A DNA stretch of 64,000 bases from the NCBI RefSeq assembly GCF_014190935.1, contig NZ_JACHVV010000002.1:682001-746000 (forward strand), in the 5' to 3' direction. Made by a program: the position numbers and the translations under genes. The stretch comes from Chryseomonas sp014190935. Its GTDB lineage: Bacteria > Pseudomonadota > Gammaproteobacteria > Pseudomonadales > Pseudomonadaceae. Below the pieces are notes generated by a model that searched no databases, was not told where the DNA came from, and saw nothing but the letters and a program-made list of their open reading frames with translations. The number at the start of each line of letters is the position of its first letter. Position 1 is the stretch's first letter. Below are positions 1-10,613 of the stretch, piece after piece.

Positions 1-732
1 ATTGACCAGGCCGTCGTTGCGCAGGAAGGCGTTGTGGCGCCCCCCCGCCTCCTGGATCAGGACCAGGCCCGCCAGGCAGTCCCAGCCATGGATCAGGGTT
101 TCGTAATAGCCGATCAGCCGGCCGGCGGCGACATAGGCGGTCATCAGGGCACCCGAGCCATTGCGGAAGAATTGCCCACCCTCGGCCAGCAGACCGGTCA
201 CGAACGGCAGGAAGTGTTCCTTGCCGCGTCTGTGGGTGGTACCCAGCCCGGTCAGGCCCTGGCGGATCTCGGTGGCCGCATGGACGCGCAGCGGCTGGTC
301 GTTGACGAAGGCGCCGTGCCCGCGCAGGCCATGGAAGAGCTCGTCGTGATTCGGATCCATGATGGCGCCGAGCAAGGGCTCGCCCTCGTGCATCAGGCCG
401 ATGGACACGCACCAGTTGTGCAGGCCGTTGAGAAAGGGCGCGGTGCCGTCGATGGGGTCTATGACCCAGAGGTAGGGCGCGGACAGGTCGGTGGCACCGC
501 CCTCCTCGCCCAGCAGGCCATCCTGCGGAAAGCGCTCGCTCAGGCGTTGGCGGATGAGCTCCTCCAGCGTCTTGTCGGCGATGCTCACCACGTCCTGCAG
601 GTCGCTGCCCTTGTGGTCCACCTGCAGCGCACCGCGCCGGCGATAGAAATCGAGGCCGAGTTGCGCCGCTTCCCGGGCAATGTCCTGGACAGCGCGGTAG
701 CGTTCGGCGATGGCGGGGGCGATGGCGGTCAT
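1..732 (-). CDS. Inositol monophosphatase family protein (3' end off the window)
   Basis: Sugar- or inositol-phosphate phosphatase of the Mg-dependent, Li-sensitive IMPase/CysQ/HisN superfamily, probably cytoplasmic. The frame starts at ATG 732 and stays open to base 1, giving 244 codons without a stop, so only the C-terminus is missing. Metal-site motifs are visible: GEE near residue 76, WVIDPIDGT near 89-97, and a C-terminal WDCLAG near 218. The usual DGTTNF motif reads DGTAPF. A 14-bp perfect palindrome lies 39-52 bases upstream of the start. The family is clear. The substrate (inositol-1-phosphate, histidinol phosphate, PAP or a sugar phosphate) cannot be told from sequence. Confidence 0.85.
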   Translation of the reverse strand, partial: MTAIAPAIAERYRAVQDIAREAAQLGLDFYRRRGALQVDHKGSDLQDVVSIADKTLEELIRQRLSERFPQDGLLGEEGGATDLSAPYLWVIDPIDGTAPFLNGLHNWCVSIGLMHEGEPLLGAIMDPNHDELFHGLRGHGAFVNDQPLRVHAATEIRQGLTGLGTTHRRGKEHFLPFVTGLLAEGGQFFRNGSGALMTAYVAAGRLIGYYETLIHGWDCLAGLVLIQEAGGRHNAFLRNDGLVN

Positions 733-1033
733 GGGCGCTCCTGGAACGGGAAAAGGCGTCAGGGTGCCAGTTCCACCGGTGGAAAAGAATAGTCGCGGTC
801 TTGCCCGTCAGCGCCGTTGCCGCCGAACCCGGTCAGGCCGCGGCCGCCCGCTGGCCAAATTCTGCCGATTTCGGCAAAGGTCCGACTAGAGGCCCCTGGT
901 AATGGCCGTGTCATCTCAGGGGCGCAGGCTGTCGGGTATTGGCAATCAGGACGGCGAAATGCAGCGGCGGACCGCACCAAATCCGCCCGCCGCCGTCAGA
1001 ACCTTTGAGTGCTCGTTGTACCGGGAGGACGCC
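733..1033. other. Divergent intergenic region, 301 bp
   Basis: This gap separates the minus-strand IMPase-family gene from the plus-strand gene at 1034. Besides the palindrome at 771-784 it holds a second inverted repeat, TGCCGA-TT-TCGGCA (863-876). I see no convincing -35/-10 pair and no RNA gene. Confidence 0.4.
771..784. promoter_or_regulatory. 14-bp perfect palindrome upstream of the IMPase-family gene
   Basis: TTCCACCGGTGGAA is self-complementary over all 14 bases and lies 39 bases upstream of the ATG at 732, in the gap to the divergent gene at 1034. It could be an operator. The binding protein is unknown. Confidence 0.35.
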
Positions 1034-1474
1034 ATGACCGCACAAACTTCGCTATTCCACGGCAATGGTCAGCTGCAGCAGTTGCGGCGACTGATTCCCA
1101 GACAGCATTTCGAATGTCTGGAGCGCCACCTCGAGTTGCTGTCGCGCGAATTTCCGCTGTTCGACCATCCGCCGTTGAGCATCGACTGTGCCGTGGCCGA
1201 AACCTTGGAAAACCTGGGTATCCGTGCCTTCCAGTGGCAGGGCAACTGCAACCTGCCGCAGCGGATGGCCCTGGGCAGCGCCCTGATGGGCGAGGGCTTC
1301 ATGGCCCAGTCCAGCACCCCGGAATACACCCTCTATCTCAATGCGCGAGGCGAGAAGGTGCTGTTGCGACAAGAACCCGCAGCCGGCCAGACCCTGGTCA
1401 GCCTGGTGTCGGATTGCGCGCCGCTGTTCGCCTACCTGGCGGCCAAGCACCGAGAGGCGGCACCCGTCGCCTGA
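1034..1474 (+). CDS. Conserved-looking hypothetical protein, 146 aa
   Basis: I do not recognise a family. ATG 1034 was chosen because GGGAGGA sits 6-12 bases upstream; upstream in-frame starts lack such a site. The product is soluble, has no signal peptide or membrane segment, and reads like a compact alpha/beta protein: an N-terminal helical stretch rich in Leu, Arg and His, then CAVAETLENLG, then a C-terminal beta-rich half (YTLYLNARGEKVLL). It has its own ribosome site and stands alone between divergent and unrelated genes. Codon use resembles the neighbours, so I judge the gene real, of unknown function. Confidence 0.65.
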   Translation: MTAQTSLFHGNGQLQQLRRLIPRQHFECLERHLELLSREFPLFDHPPLSIDCAVAETLENLGIRAFQWQGNCNLPQRMALGSALMGEGFMAQSSTPEYTLYLNARGEKVLLRQEPAAGQTLVSLVSDCAPLFAYLAAKHREAAPVA

Positions 1475-1625
1475 GCGGCTCGATGTAGGCCCGCCACCGC
1501 GTGATGCACGGGCCGCCCGGATGACGAACAGAGTCACAAATACGCATTAACGTCAGACTAACCGGGAACCAAATAGGCAGTGGAATGGTAGATTCGCGCT
1601 TCGGATCTACCAGGAGACCCAAGGA

Positions 1626-1871
1626 ATGGGAATTCGTATTCTGGCCAGTGTCATCGTGACCTTTGCCGCCTTCAATGGCGAAGCAGCCTCCCTCCCCGCG
1701 ATACCCCCGCTCAAGCTGGCGGACCTCGTTCTGCAGGTTCCGGCTTCAGCCACTCACAGTCTTCCCTCCAGCCGCGAGACTTCGTTTCGCGATACACGTC
1801 AGCCGGTCAATGCCGCGCGCTGGTTGAACGAACGTCAGACGTTGGTCCAGGAACAGCGCTGGGTCTTCTAG
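1626..1871 (+). CDS. Small secreted hypothetical protein, 81 aa
   Basis: Starts at ATG 1626 after AGGAGACCCAAGGA, a strong ribosome site. The first ~20 residues (MGIRILASVIVTFAAFNGEA) look like a Sec signal peptide with cleavage after GEA or EAA. The mature part is about 60 residues, proline- and serine-rich at first and ending in NERQTLVQEQRWVF. No domain is recognised. A periplasmic or secreted small protein is likely; its role is unknown. Confidence 0.55.
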   Translation: MGIRILASVIVTFAAFNGEAASLPAIPPLKLADLVLQVPASATHSLPSSRETSFRDTRQPVNAARWLNERQTLVQEQRWVF

Positions 1872-2013
1872 ATCAACCGCCGATGGCACCCGATGATCTG
1901 ATAACCGTCTGTCTTTTTGTTGCTGCCCCGGGAATGAATCCGCTTTTCGCGGGTCCGTCTGGTTCTACGGGCAGCTCATTTGTCTGCCCATTTGACGTAC
2001 CCGCGGAGCTGCC

Positions 2014-2328
2014 ATGAAACGCTTATTCCCTCTTTTGCTGGCCGCCCTGTCGGCGTGCAGCTCGGCGCCTACCTCTCCCCCGGCCGATCCGTCGCAATTC
2101 GGCGGCCGTACCCAGGAACAGCTCAGGCAGAGTTTCGGCTCGCCGCAGCGGGTCGCGCAGCTTGATCGCCTGGTGGTCTACGAGTATCGCAACCTGCGCG
2201 CGCCGGGCAGTGCGACGCCGGTCTATTCCTTTCTCATCGAAAACGAGCGGGTGATCGAATCCACACCCGGAACCTTGCAGCTTTATCGCGAGGACGGCAT
2301 CACCAAGGTCAAGGCGGAAAGTCTCTAG
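2014..2328 (+). CDS. SmpA/OmlA (BamE-like) outer-membrane lipoprotein, 104 aa
   Basis: An N-terminal lipoprotein signal is visible: MKR, a hydrophobic stretch, then lipobox LSAC with the lipidated Cys at residue 15. The mature protein contains the SmpA/OmlA pattern GRTQEQLRQSFGSPQRV followed by beta strands (VVYEYRN, PVYSFLIEN), the small fold shared with BamE. Family members are anchored in the outer membrane. BamE itself helps the BAM complex, but this is a shorter paralogue and need not be BamE. It ends about 215 bases before mtlE and is not obviously part of that operon. Confidence 0.7.
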   Translation: MKRLFPLLLAALSACSSAPTSPPADPSQFGGRTQEQLRQSFGSPQRVAQLDRLVVYEYRNLRAPGSATPVYSFLIENERVIESTPGTLQLYREDGITKVKAESL

Positions 2329-2494
2329 CCAGAGCCGCTGGCCGGATCGCGCGTCCCGCGCAGCCTCGCGGGGATGTGCAAAAAAATACTGATTTTGGTG
2401 TCTTCCAGCATTTGTTTCCCAGGCGGCAACGGGCTGTAATCGGTCCGTGGCTTCCGCTGCAAAGGCCGTCACAGCCGGCCGCGTGGTGGGTTAC

Positions 2495-2505
2495 AACAAC
2501 AAGAA
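2495..2505 (+). promoter_or_regulatory. Putative Crc/Hfq catabolite-activity motif in the mtlE leader
   Basis: AACAACAAGAA lies about 40 bases upstream of the mtlE ATG, and a second A-rich run (AAAACAACACCAAAA) covers codons 2-6 of mtlE. The AAN-triplet pattern is what Hfq/Crc binds in Pseudomonas mRNAs to block translation of secondary carbon-source genes. Function here is inferred. Confidence 0.5.
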
Positions 2506-2543
2506 AAGCGTCTGCTGCAGTTGCACAGGACGCGGAGTGCAAG

Positions 2544-3869
<1,326 letters not shown>

Positions 3870-3991
3870 CGCTGGAGCCCTGGGTCCGCGCCACGCGGAC
3901 CCAGGCCTAGCGGCTTTTCCTGCCTGATCCGTCGCTGGCGTCGCGAGACGCCAGTGCCTCGTCACGGCCTACTGCCTTGCGGAGCATCGCC

Positions 3992-4924
3992 ATGCAGACC
4001 TCCACCCTCAAGACGCCCGCCGTCGAAACCCCTGCCGCTCCCGCCCGTCGTCAACGACGTCGTGCCGGTCCCGGCTGGTTCCTGATCAGTCCTTCGGTGG
4101 CTCTGCTGCTGGTGTGGATGCTGGTGCCCCTGGGCATGACCATCTGGTTCTCGCTGATCCGCTACAACCTGCTCTACCCGGGCGAGCACGCCTTCGTCGG
4201 TCTGGAAAACTTCGAATACTTCGTCACCGATGCCGGCTTCTGGCCCGGCATGACCAACACCCTGCTGCTGGTGGGCAGCGTGCTGCTGATCAGCGTGGTC
4301 TTCGGCGTGCTGATCTCGGCGCTGCTGGAGGCCAGCGAGTTCTTCGGCCGCGGTATCGTCCGCGTCCTGCTGATCTCGCCGTTCTTCATCATGCCCACGG
4401 TCAGCGCCCTGATCTGGAAGAACCTGATCTTCCATCCGGTCTCCGGCATTCTCGCCGCGGTCTGGAAACTGTTCGGCGCCACCCCGGTGGACTGGCTGGC
4501 CACCCATCCGCTGCTGTCGATCATCCTGATCGTTTCCTGGCAGTGGCTGCCCTTCGCCATCCTCATCCTGATGACCGCCATGCAGTCGCTGGACCAGGAG
4601 CAGAAGGAAGCGGCCCGCCTGGACGGCGCCGGTCCGGTCGCCATCTTCTGGCACCTGACCCTGCCGCACCTGGCGCGTCCCATCGCCGTGGTGGTGATGA
4701 TCGAGACGATCTTCCTGCTGTCGGTGTTCGCCGAGATCTACACCACCACCAGTGGTGGTCCGGGCTTCGCCTCCACCAACCTCGCCTACCTGATCTACAA
4801 CCAGGCCCTGCTGCAGTTCGACGTCGGCCTGGCCTCCGCCGGCGGCCTGATCGCCGTGCTCATCGCCAACATCGCCGCCATCATCCTGGTGCGGATGCTC
4901 GGCAAGAACCTGACCCAACAGTGA
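3992..4924 (+). CDS. mtlF: Mannitol ABC transporter permease
   Basis: 310-residue inner-membrane permease of the MalF-like group. ATG 3992 is preferred over TTG 3977 because GCGGAG (3979-3984) is correctly spaced for the ATG. An Arg-rich cytoplasmic N-terminus (ARRQRRR) precedes about six membrane segments. The EAA loop that contacts the ATPase is visible as KEAARLDGAGPVAIFWHLTL near residues 206-225. It pairs with MtlG to form the channel and is energised by MtlK. The stop is 10 bases from the mtlG start, so the two are likely translationally linked. Confidence 0.9.
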   Translation: MQTSTLKTPAVETPAAPARRQRRRAGPGWFLISPSVALLLVWMLVPLGMTIWFSLIRYNLLYPGEHAFVGLENFEYFVTDAGFWPGMTNTLLLVGSVLLISVVFGVLISALLEASEFFGRGIVRVLLISPFFIMPTVSALIWKNLIFHPVSGILAAVWKLFGATPVDWLATHPLLSIILIVSWQWLPFAILILMTAMQSLDQEQKEAARLDGAGPVAIFWHLTLPHLARPIAVVVMIETIFLLSVFAEIYTTTSGGPGFASTNLAYLIYNQALLQFDVGLASAGGLIAVLIANIAAIILVRMLGKNLTQQ

Positions 4925-4934
4925 GGACCCTGAC

Positions 4935-5763
<829 letters not shown>

Positions 5764-5768
<5 letters not shown>

Positions 5769-5775
5769 GAACAAG
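5764..5775 (+). promoter_or_regulatory. Putative Crc/Hfq motif ahead of mtlK
   Basis: AATAAGAACAAG overlaps the mtlG stop codon and lies about 12 bases upstream of the mtlK ATG, directly before GAGG. It fits the AAN-triplet pattern bound by Hfq/Crc. Inferred from pattern and position only. Confidence 0.4.
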
Positions 5776-5787
5776 AGGACTCCTGTC

Positions 5788-6885
5788 ATGGCCAATCTGA
5801 AAATCCGCAGCCTGCGCAAGGGCTTCGACTCGCTGGAAATCATCAAGGGCGTCGACCTCGACATCAACGACCGCGAATTCGTGGTCTTCGTCGGCCCGTC
5901 CGGGTGCGGCAAGTCCACCCTGCTGCGCCTCATCGCCGGCCTGGAAGAGGTCAGCAGCGGCACCCTGGAACTGGACGGCCGCGACATCACCGAGGTGTCG
6001 CCGGCCAAGCGCGACCTGGCCATGGTGTTCCAGACCTATGCCCTCTACCCACACATGAGCGTGCGCAAGAATCTGTCCTTCGCCCTCGACCTGGCCAAGA
6101 TCGACAAGCAGGAAGTGGAGCGCAAGGTCACCGATGCCGCTCGCATCCTCGAACTGACGCCGCTGCTGGAGCGCAAGCCGCGCCAGCTCTCCGGTGGTCA
6201 GCGGCAGCGGGTGGCCATCGGCCGCGCCATCGTCCGCCAGCCAAAGATCTTCCTGTTCGACGAACCCCTGTCCAACCTGGACGCCGCCCTGCGCGTGCAG
6301 ATGCGCCTGGAACTGGCGCGCCTGCACCAGGAATTGCAGGCCACCATGATCTACGTGACCCACGACCAGGTGGAAGCCATGACCCTGGCGACCAAGGTGG
6401 TGGTGCTCAACGGCGGTCGCATCGAGCAGGTCGGCTCGCCCCTGGAGCTCTATCACCATCCGGCCAACCTCTTCGTCGCCGGCTTCCTGGGTACGCCGAA
6501 GATGGCCTTCCTCAAGGGCAAGGTGGTGGCCACCGACCCCCAGGGCGTGGAGGTGGAGCTGGCAGCCGGTCCACGCCTGCACCTGCCACGCCGCGGCGAC
6601 GACCTGGCGGTCGGCAGCCAGGTGACCCTAGGCATTCGCCCGGAACACCTGCGCCTGGCCGCCGACGGCCAGTTACCGGTGATCAGCGATGTGGCCGAGC
6701 GCCTGGGCAGTGACACCTATTGCCACATGGTCACCGAGGCCGAGGAGCCGTTGACCGTGCGCGTGCCGGGTGACTGCGCCGTCGCCTACGGCGAACGCCA
6801 GCGCCTGGCCCTGGACGTCGACTTCTGCCACCTGTTCGACGAGCAGGGCCGCGCCGTGGCGCCGCTGCTGCGCAAAGCCGCCTGA
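5788..6885 (+). CDS. mtlK: Mannitol ABC transporter ATP-binding protein
   Basis: 365-residue MalK/UgpC-type ATPase that powers MtlFG. Walker A is GPSGCGKST (residues 36-44), the ABC signature is LSGGQRQR, Walker B is IFLFDEPLSNLDA, and the switch His is in YVTHDQVEAM. The C-terminal ~120 residues form the regulatory TOBE-type domain (GIRPEHLRLA). Length and motif spacing are normal for the family. Some MalK-type ATPases serve several sugar transporters, but here the gene sits in the mannitol cluster. Confidence 0.92.
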   Translation: MANLKIRSLRKGFDSLEIIKGVDLDINDREFVVFVGPSGCGKSTLLRLIAGLEEVSSGTLELDGRDITEVSPAKRDLAMVFQTYALYPHMSVRKNLSFALDLAKIDKQEVERKVTDAARILELTPLLERKPRQLSGGQRQRVAIGRAIVRQPKIFLFDEPLSNLDAALRVQMRLELARLHQELQATMIYVTHDQVEAMTLATKVVVLNGGRIEQVGSPLELYHHPANLFVAGFLGTPKMAFLKGKVVATDPQGVEVELAAGPRLHLPRRGDDLAVGSQVTLGIRPEHLRLAADGQLPVISDVAERLGSDTYCHMVTEAEEPLTVRVPGDCAVAYGERQRLALDVDFCHLFDEQGRAVAPLLRKAA

Positions 6886-6952
6886 CCCCTCTCCCCTTTC
6901 CTGCCCCGGCGCCCTGCGCGCGCCCGGGGCGCCGCCTTGCAGGATCGCCATC

Positions 6953-8428
6953 GTGAAACTCAATCGCCAGCACCTCGAACAACTTCCCGACTACATCGCC
7001 AAGCCCGGCTACGCCGCCTGCCAGTTGCGCCAGGGCATCGTCCATATCGGCGTCGGCGGCTTTCACCGCGCGCACCAGGCCATCTACACCGAGGCGCTGC
7101 TGAATCAGGGGCGCGACCTGGACTGGAGCATCTGCGGCGTCGGCCTGCGCGCCGAAGACCGCGCCATGCGTGATGCCCTGGCCGGCCAGGACTATCTCTA
7201 CACCCAGGTGGTGCTGGCCGACGAGCCGGACACCGAGGTGCGCGTCGTCGGCGCCATCAGCGGCATGCTGCTGGCCGAGGACGGCACCCAGACGCTGATC
7301 GACAAGCTGGCCCATCCCGGCACCCGCATCGTCTCCCTCACCATCACCGAGGGCGGCTACTGCATGGATGACAGCACCGGCGAATTCAACTTCAAGCTGC
7401 CGCTGATCCAGCACGACCTGCAGCATCCGGGCGATCCGCGCAGCGTCTTCGGCTTCCTGCTGGCGGCCCTGGCCAAGCGCCGCGCCGAGGGCACCGGGCC
7501 CTTCACCGTGATGTCCTGCGACAACCTTCCGCACAATGGCCAGGTCACCCGCAAGGCCCTGCTGGCCTACGCCGCCCTGGTGGACGAAGAGCTGCACGGC
7601 TGGATCGCCGAGCACGTCAGCTTCCCCAACGCCATGGTCGATCGCATCACCCCCATGACCAGCACCGCCCATCGCGAGGCGCTGCTGGCCGAACACGGCA
7701 TCGAGGACGCCTGGCCGGTGGTCTGCGAGCCCTTCCTGCAGTGGGTGCTGGAAGACAAGTTCGTCGCCGGCCGCCCGGCCTGGGAAGACGTCGGCGTCCA
7801 GTTCACCGATGACGTCACCCCCTACGAGGAGATGAAGATCAAGCTGCTCAATGGCAGCCACCTGGCGCTGACCTACCTCGGCTTCCTCAAGGGCTACCGC
7901 TTCGTTCACGAGACCATGGCCGATCCGCTGTTCGTGCGCTACATCCGCGCCTACATGGACAAGGACGTGACCCCGCAGCTGGCACCGGTGCCCGGCATCG
8001 ATCTCGACCAGTACAAGGACACCCTGATCGAGCGCTTCTCCAATCGCGCCATCGCCGACCAGCTGGAGCGGGTCTGCTCGGATGGTTCGTCGAAGTTTCC
8101 CAAGTTCACCGTGCCGACCATCAACCGCCTGATCGAAGACGGCAAGGACCTGGACCGCGCCGCCCTGGTGGTGGCCGCCTGGGCGGTCTACCTGCGTGGC
8201 GTGGACGAGACCGGGGCGACCTATCGCATTCCCGATCCGCGCGCCAACTACTGCGAGGAGCTGGTGCAGGATCAGAAGAATCTCACCGAGCGCCTGCTGG
8301 GCGCCGAGGAAATCTTCGGTAAGCACATCCCGAAATCCGCGGCCTTCGTTGCCGCCTTCGAGCGGCAGCTGTACAACTTGCGTACCCATGGGGTCAGCGC
8401 CACATTGCAGACCCTGCTCGGCGACTAG
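6953..8428 (+). CDS. mtlD: Mannitol 2-dehydrogenase (D-mannitol to D-fructose)
   Basis: 491-residue NAD-dependent polyol dehydrogenase of the long-chain mannitol dehydrogenase family. It oxidises mannitol, and often arabitol and sorbitol, to ketoses. GTG 6953 is chosen because AGGA (6941-6944) is correctly spaced and the N-terminus then matches the P. fluorescens enzyme (~493 aa). An open frame continues upstream into mtlK but has no start signal. The Rossmann motif is GIVHIGVGGFHRAH near residues 28-41. The catalytic set known for the P. fluorescens enzyme falls at the same numbers here: Lys295, Asn300 and His303 in MKIKLLNGSH. It lies 67 bases after mtlK. Confidence 0.93.
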   Translation: MKLNRQHLEQLPDYIAKPGYAACQLRQGIVHIGVGGFHRAHQAIYTEALLNQGRDLDWSICGVGLRAEDRAMRDALAGQDYLYTQVVLADEPDTEVRVVGAISGMLLAEDGTQTLIDKLAHPGTRIVSLTITEGGYCMDDSTGEFNFKLPLIQHDLQHPGDPRSVFGFLLAALAKRRAEGTGPFTVMSCDNLPHNGQVTRKALLAYAALVDEELHGWIAEHVSFPNAMVDRITPMTSTAHREALLAEHGIEDAWPVVCEPFLQWVLEDKFVAGRPAWEDVGVQFTDDVTPYEEMKIKLLNGSHLALTYLGFLKGYRFVHETMADPLFVRYIRAYMDKDVTPQLAPVPGIDLDQYKDTLIERFSNRAIADQLERVCSDGSSKFPKFTVPTINRLIEDGKDLDRAALVVAAWAVYLRGVDETGATYRIPDPRANYCEELVQDQKNLTERLLGAEEIFGKHIPKSAAFVAAFERQLYNLRTHGVSATLQTLLGD

Positions 8429-8476
8429 CCTTGGCAAAAAACTGCCTGGGCAGCGTCGACTTTTCATACAAGCCCT

Positions 8477-8491
8477 AACAACAACAAGGAG
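8477..8491 (+). promoter_or_regulatory. Putative Crc/Hfq motif fused to the xylB ribosome site
   Basis: AACAACAACAA runs straight into GGAG, 9 bases before the xylB ATG. An AAN-repeat abutting the Shine-Dalgarno sequence is the classic layout for Hfq/Crc translational repression in Pseudomonas. Repression here is inferred. Confidence 0.6.
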
Positions 8492-8500
8492 CGGCCAGGC

Positions 8501-9997
8501 ATGAAGTTTCTCGGCATAGACTGCGGCACCCAGGGCACCAAGGCGGTGATCCTGGATGTCGAGCGTGGGGTGGTACTGGGCGAAGGCAGTGCGCCTCACC
8601 CCTTGACCGAGGCCGCCAACGGCCGCCGCGAGCAGAATCCGGCGGACTGGATCCGGGCGCTGGTGGCGGCCACCCGCGCCGCCCTGGCGCAGGCCGGCAG
8701 CGATGGCCAGGACATCCTCGGCGTCGGCGTCTCCGGCCAGCAGCATGGACTGGTACTGCTCGACGACAGCGGCAAGGTCCTGCGGCCGGCCAAGCTCTGG
8801 TGCGACACCGAATCCACCCCGGAAAACCAGCGCCTGCTGGAACACCTGGGCGGCGTCGAAGGCTCCATCGAGCGCCTGGGCCTGGCCATCGCGCCGGGCT
8901 ACACCGTCTCCAAGCTGCTCTGGACCAAGGAACAGCACCCGGAGGTGTTCGACCAGATCGCCCAGGTGCTGCTGCCCCACGATTACCTGAACTTCTGGCT
9001 GACCGGACGCGCCGTGGCCGAATACGGCGACGCCTCGGGTACCGGCTATTTCAATGTGCGTACGCGCCAGTACGACCTGGAACTGCTGCGCCACATCGAT
9101 CCCAGTGGGCGCCTGGAGCGCGCCCTGCCGGCGCTGATCGAAGCCGACCAGCCGGTCGGGCGGCTGCGGCCGGAGGTCGCCAGCCAACTGGGCATCAACG
9201 TCCAGGCGCTGGTCTCCAGCGGTGGCGGCGACAACATGATGGGCGCCCTGGGCACCGGCAACAGCCGCGCCGGCCAGATCACCCTGAGCCTGGGCACCTC
9301 GGGCACCCTCTATGGGTATTCCGACGAACCTCGCATCAGCGACCATCCCGCCGTGGCGGGCTTCTGCTCGTCCAACGGCGGCTGGCTGCCGCTGATCTGC
9401 ACCATGAACCTGACCAATGCCAGCGGCCAGATCCGCGAGCTGCTGGGCCTGGACCTGGCGGAATTCACCCGTCTGGTGGCGGAGTCGCCCATCGGCGCGG
9501 AAGGGGTGCTGATGCTGCCCTTCCTCAATGGCGAACGGGTACCGGCGCTACCGACCGCCACCGCCAGCCTGCATGGCCTCACCGCCACCAACCTGACCCG
9601 TGCCAACCTGTGCCGGGCGGTGGTCGAGGGGGTGAGCTTCGCCCTGAGATATGGCTTCGATCTGCTGCGCGACCTGGGCATGCCCGGCGACACCCTGAGA
9701 CTCATCGGCGGCGGCGCCAAGAGCCCGGTGTGGCGGCAGCTGATCGCCGACCTGATGAACACCCCGGTGGTCTGCCCGGTGCACGGCGAAGCCGCGGCCC
9801 TGGGTGGCGCACTGCAGGCCGCTTGGTGCTGGAGTCGCGAACAGGGCCGCCCGGAGTCGCTCGACAGCCTCACCGAACGCTGCGTGCACCTGGACCCGGC
9901 CAGCCGTGCCGAACCGGATCCGGCGCGGGTCGCCGAGTACGAGGCGGCCTACCAGCGCTACCGGCAGCAGTTGCGTGAGAGCTACGCAATAGCCTAG
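8501..9997 (+). CDS. xylB: Xylulokinase (FGGY family; mtlY in pseudomonads)
   Basis: 498-residue FGGY carbohydrate kinase that phosphorylates D-xylulose, the product of D-arabitol oxidation by MtlD. Motifs: phosphate-binding loop FLGIDCGTQGTKAVILD at residues 3-19, VSGQQHGLVLLD, SSGGGDNMMGALGTG, and the C-terminal LIGGGAKSPVWRQL ATP-binding segment. Length is normal. In P. fluorescens the operon continues with fructokinase mtlZ, but here a strong hairpin and repeats follow instead, so fructose from mannitol must be phosphorylated by a product encoded elsewhere. Confidence 0.9.
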   Translation: MKFLGIDCGTQGTKAVILDVERGVVLGEGSAPHPLTEAANGRREQNPADWIRALVAATRAALAQAGSDGQDILGVGVSGQQHGLVLLDDSGKVLRPAKLWCDTESTPENQRLLEHLGGVEGSIERLGLAIAPGYTVSKLLWTKEQHPEVFDQIAQVLLPHDYLNFWLTGRAVAEYGDASGTGYFNVRTRQYDLELLRHIDPSGRLERALPALIEADQPVGRLRPEVASQLGINVQALVSSGGGDNMMGALGTGNSRAGQITLSLGTSGTLYGYSDEPRISDHPAVAGFCSSNGGWLPLICTMNLTNASGQIRELLGLDLAEFTRLVAESPIGAEGVLMLPFLNGERVPALPTATASLHGLTATNLTRANLCRAVVEGVSFALRYGFDLLRDLGMPGDTLRLIGGGAKSPVWRQLIADLMNTPVVCPVHGEAAALGGALQAAWCWSREQGRPESLDSLTERCVHLDPASRAEPDPARVAEYEAAYQRYRQQLRESYAIA

Positions 9998-10003
9998 CGG
10001 GCG

Positions 10004-10040
10004 GATGGGGTGGAAATCGCCAGGCGATTTTCACCCCATC
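10004..10040 (+). terminator. 17-bp stem hairpin just after xylB
   Basis: GATGGGGTGGAAATCGC (10004-10020), loop CAG, then a complementary arm to 10040 with a single G:U position. It starts 6 bases after the xylB stop. There is no T run, so it may end transcription, protect the 3' end of the mtl mRNA, or be a dispersed repeat. Confidence 0.5.
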
Positions 10041-10052
10041 GAAGAGCAGGGC

Positions 10053-10139
10053 GTAGGTTGGGCTGAGCACCGCGAAGCCCAACAAAACACCGCCGCACCC
10101 TTACCTCGTTGGGCTTCGCTGCGCTCAGCGCCAACCTAC
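10053..10139. repeat. Inverted pair of the GTAGGTTGGG...AAGCCCAAC dispersed repeat
   Basis: Left copy 10053-10083 (GTAGGTTGGGCTGAGC ... CGAAGCCCAAC), right copy in reverse at 10108-10139, separated by about 24 bases. The two could fold into one long hairpin. The same element recurs at 43793-43951 and 56938-57172. All copies are intergenic. Confidence 0.8.
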
Positions 10140-10142
10140 GTG

Positions 10143-10613
10143 TCAGGCCTTGCCGATCGGTACGAAGGGCGCATCCAGCAAGCGGGCGAGGTCCGCCGGT
10201 GCCAGGGCGACTTCCAGCCCGCGGCGTCCGGCGCTGACATGGATGCCCGGCAACGCCGCCGCGGACGCGTCGATGAAGGTCCGCAGCCGCTTCTTCTGCC
10301 CCAGCGGACTGATGCCGCCCACCAGGTAACCGGTGCTGCGCTGGGCCTGGTCGGGCTTGGCCATCTCCAGCTTCTTGACGCCGGCCGCCTGGGCCAGGGC
10401 CTTGAGATCCAGGGTCCCGGCGACCGGCACGATGGCCACCAGCAACTCCTGCTTCTCGCTCGCCGCCAGCAGGGTCTTGAACACCGTCGCCGGCGCCAGA
10501 CCGAGTTTCTCGGCGGCCTCCAGGCCGTAGGAGGCGGCCTTGGGATCATGGTGGTAGCTCAGCACCTCGTGGGGCACCTGGCGCTTCTTGAGCAGTTCTA
10601 TCGCCGGGGTCAT
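10143..10613 (-). CDS. ybaK: Cys-tRNA(Pro)/Cys-tRNA(Cys) deacylase YbaK
   Basis: 156-residue YbaK/EbsC-type deacylase that hydrolyses cysteine wrongly attached to tRNA-Pro, a trans-acting proofreader for ProRS. Visible features: TPAIELLKKRQVPHEVLSY at the N-terminus, ATVFKTLLA with the conserved Lys, GGISPLGQKKRL in the active-site groove, and a C-terminal domain ending PIGKA. Length is typical. Its ATG overlaps the stop of the upstream diguanylate cyclase by 4 bases, so the two are probably co-translated even though their functions are unrelated. Confidence 0.9.
   Translation of the reverse strand: MTPAIELLKKRQVPHEVLSYHHDPKAASYGLEAAEKLGLAPATVFKTLLAASEKQELLVAIVPVAGTLDLKALAQAAGVKKLEMAKPDQAQRSTGYLVGGISPLGQKKRLRTFIDASAAALPGIHVSAGRRGLEVALAPADLARLLDAPFVPIGKA

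Noticed and set aside
6731..9346. An 871-codon minus-strand open frame opposite mtlD and xylB
   Set aside because: High GC third positions leave the antisense strand free of stops. The plus strand encodes complete, recognisable MtlD and XylB with ribosome sites.
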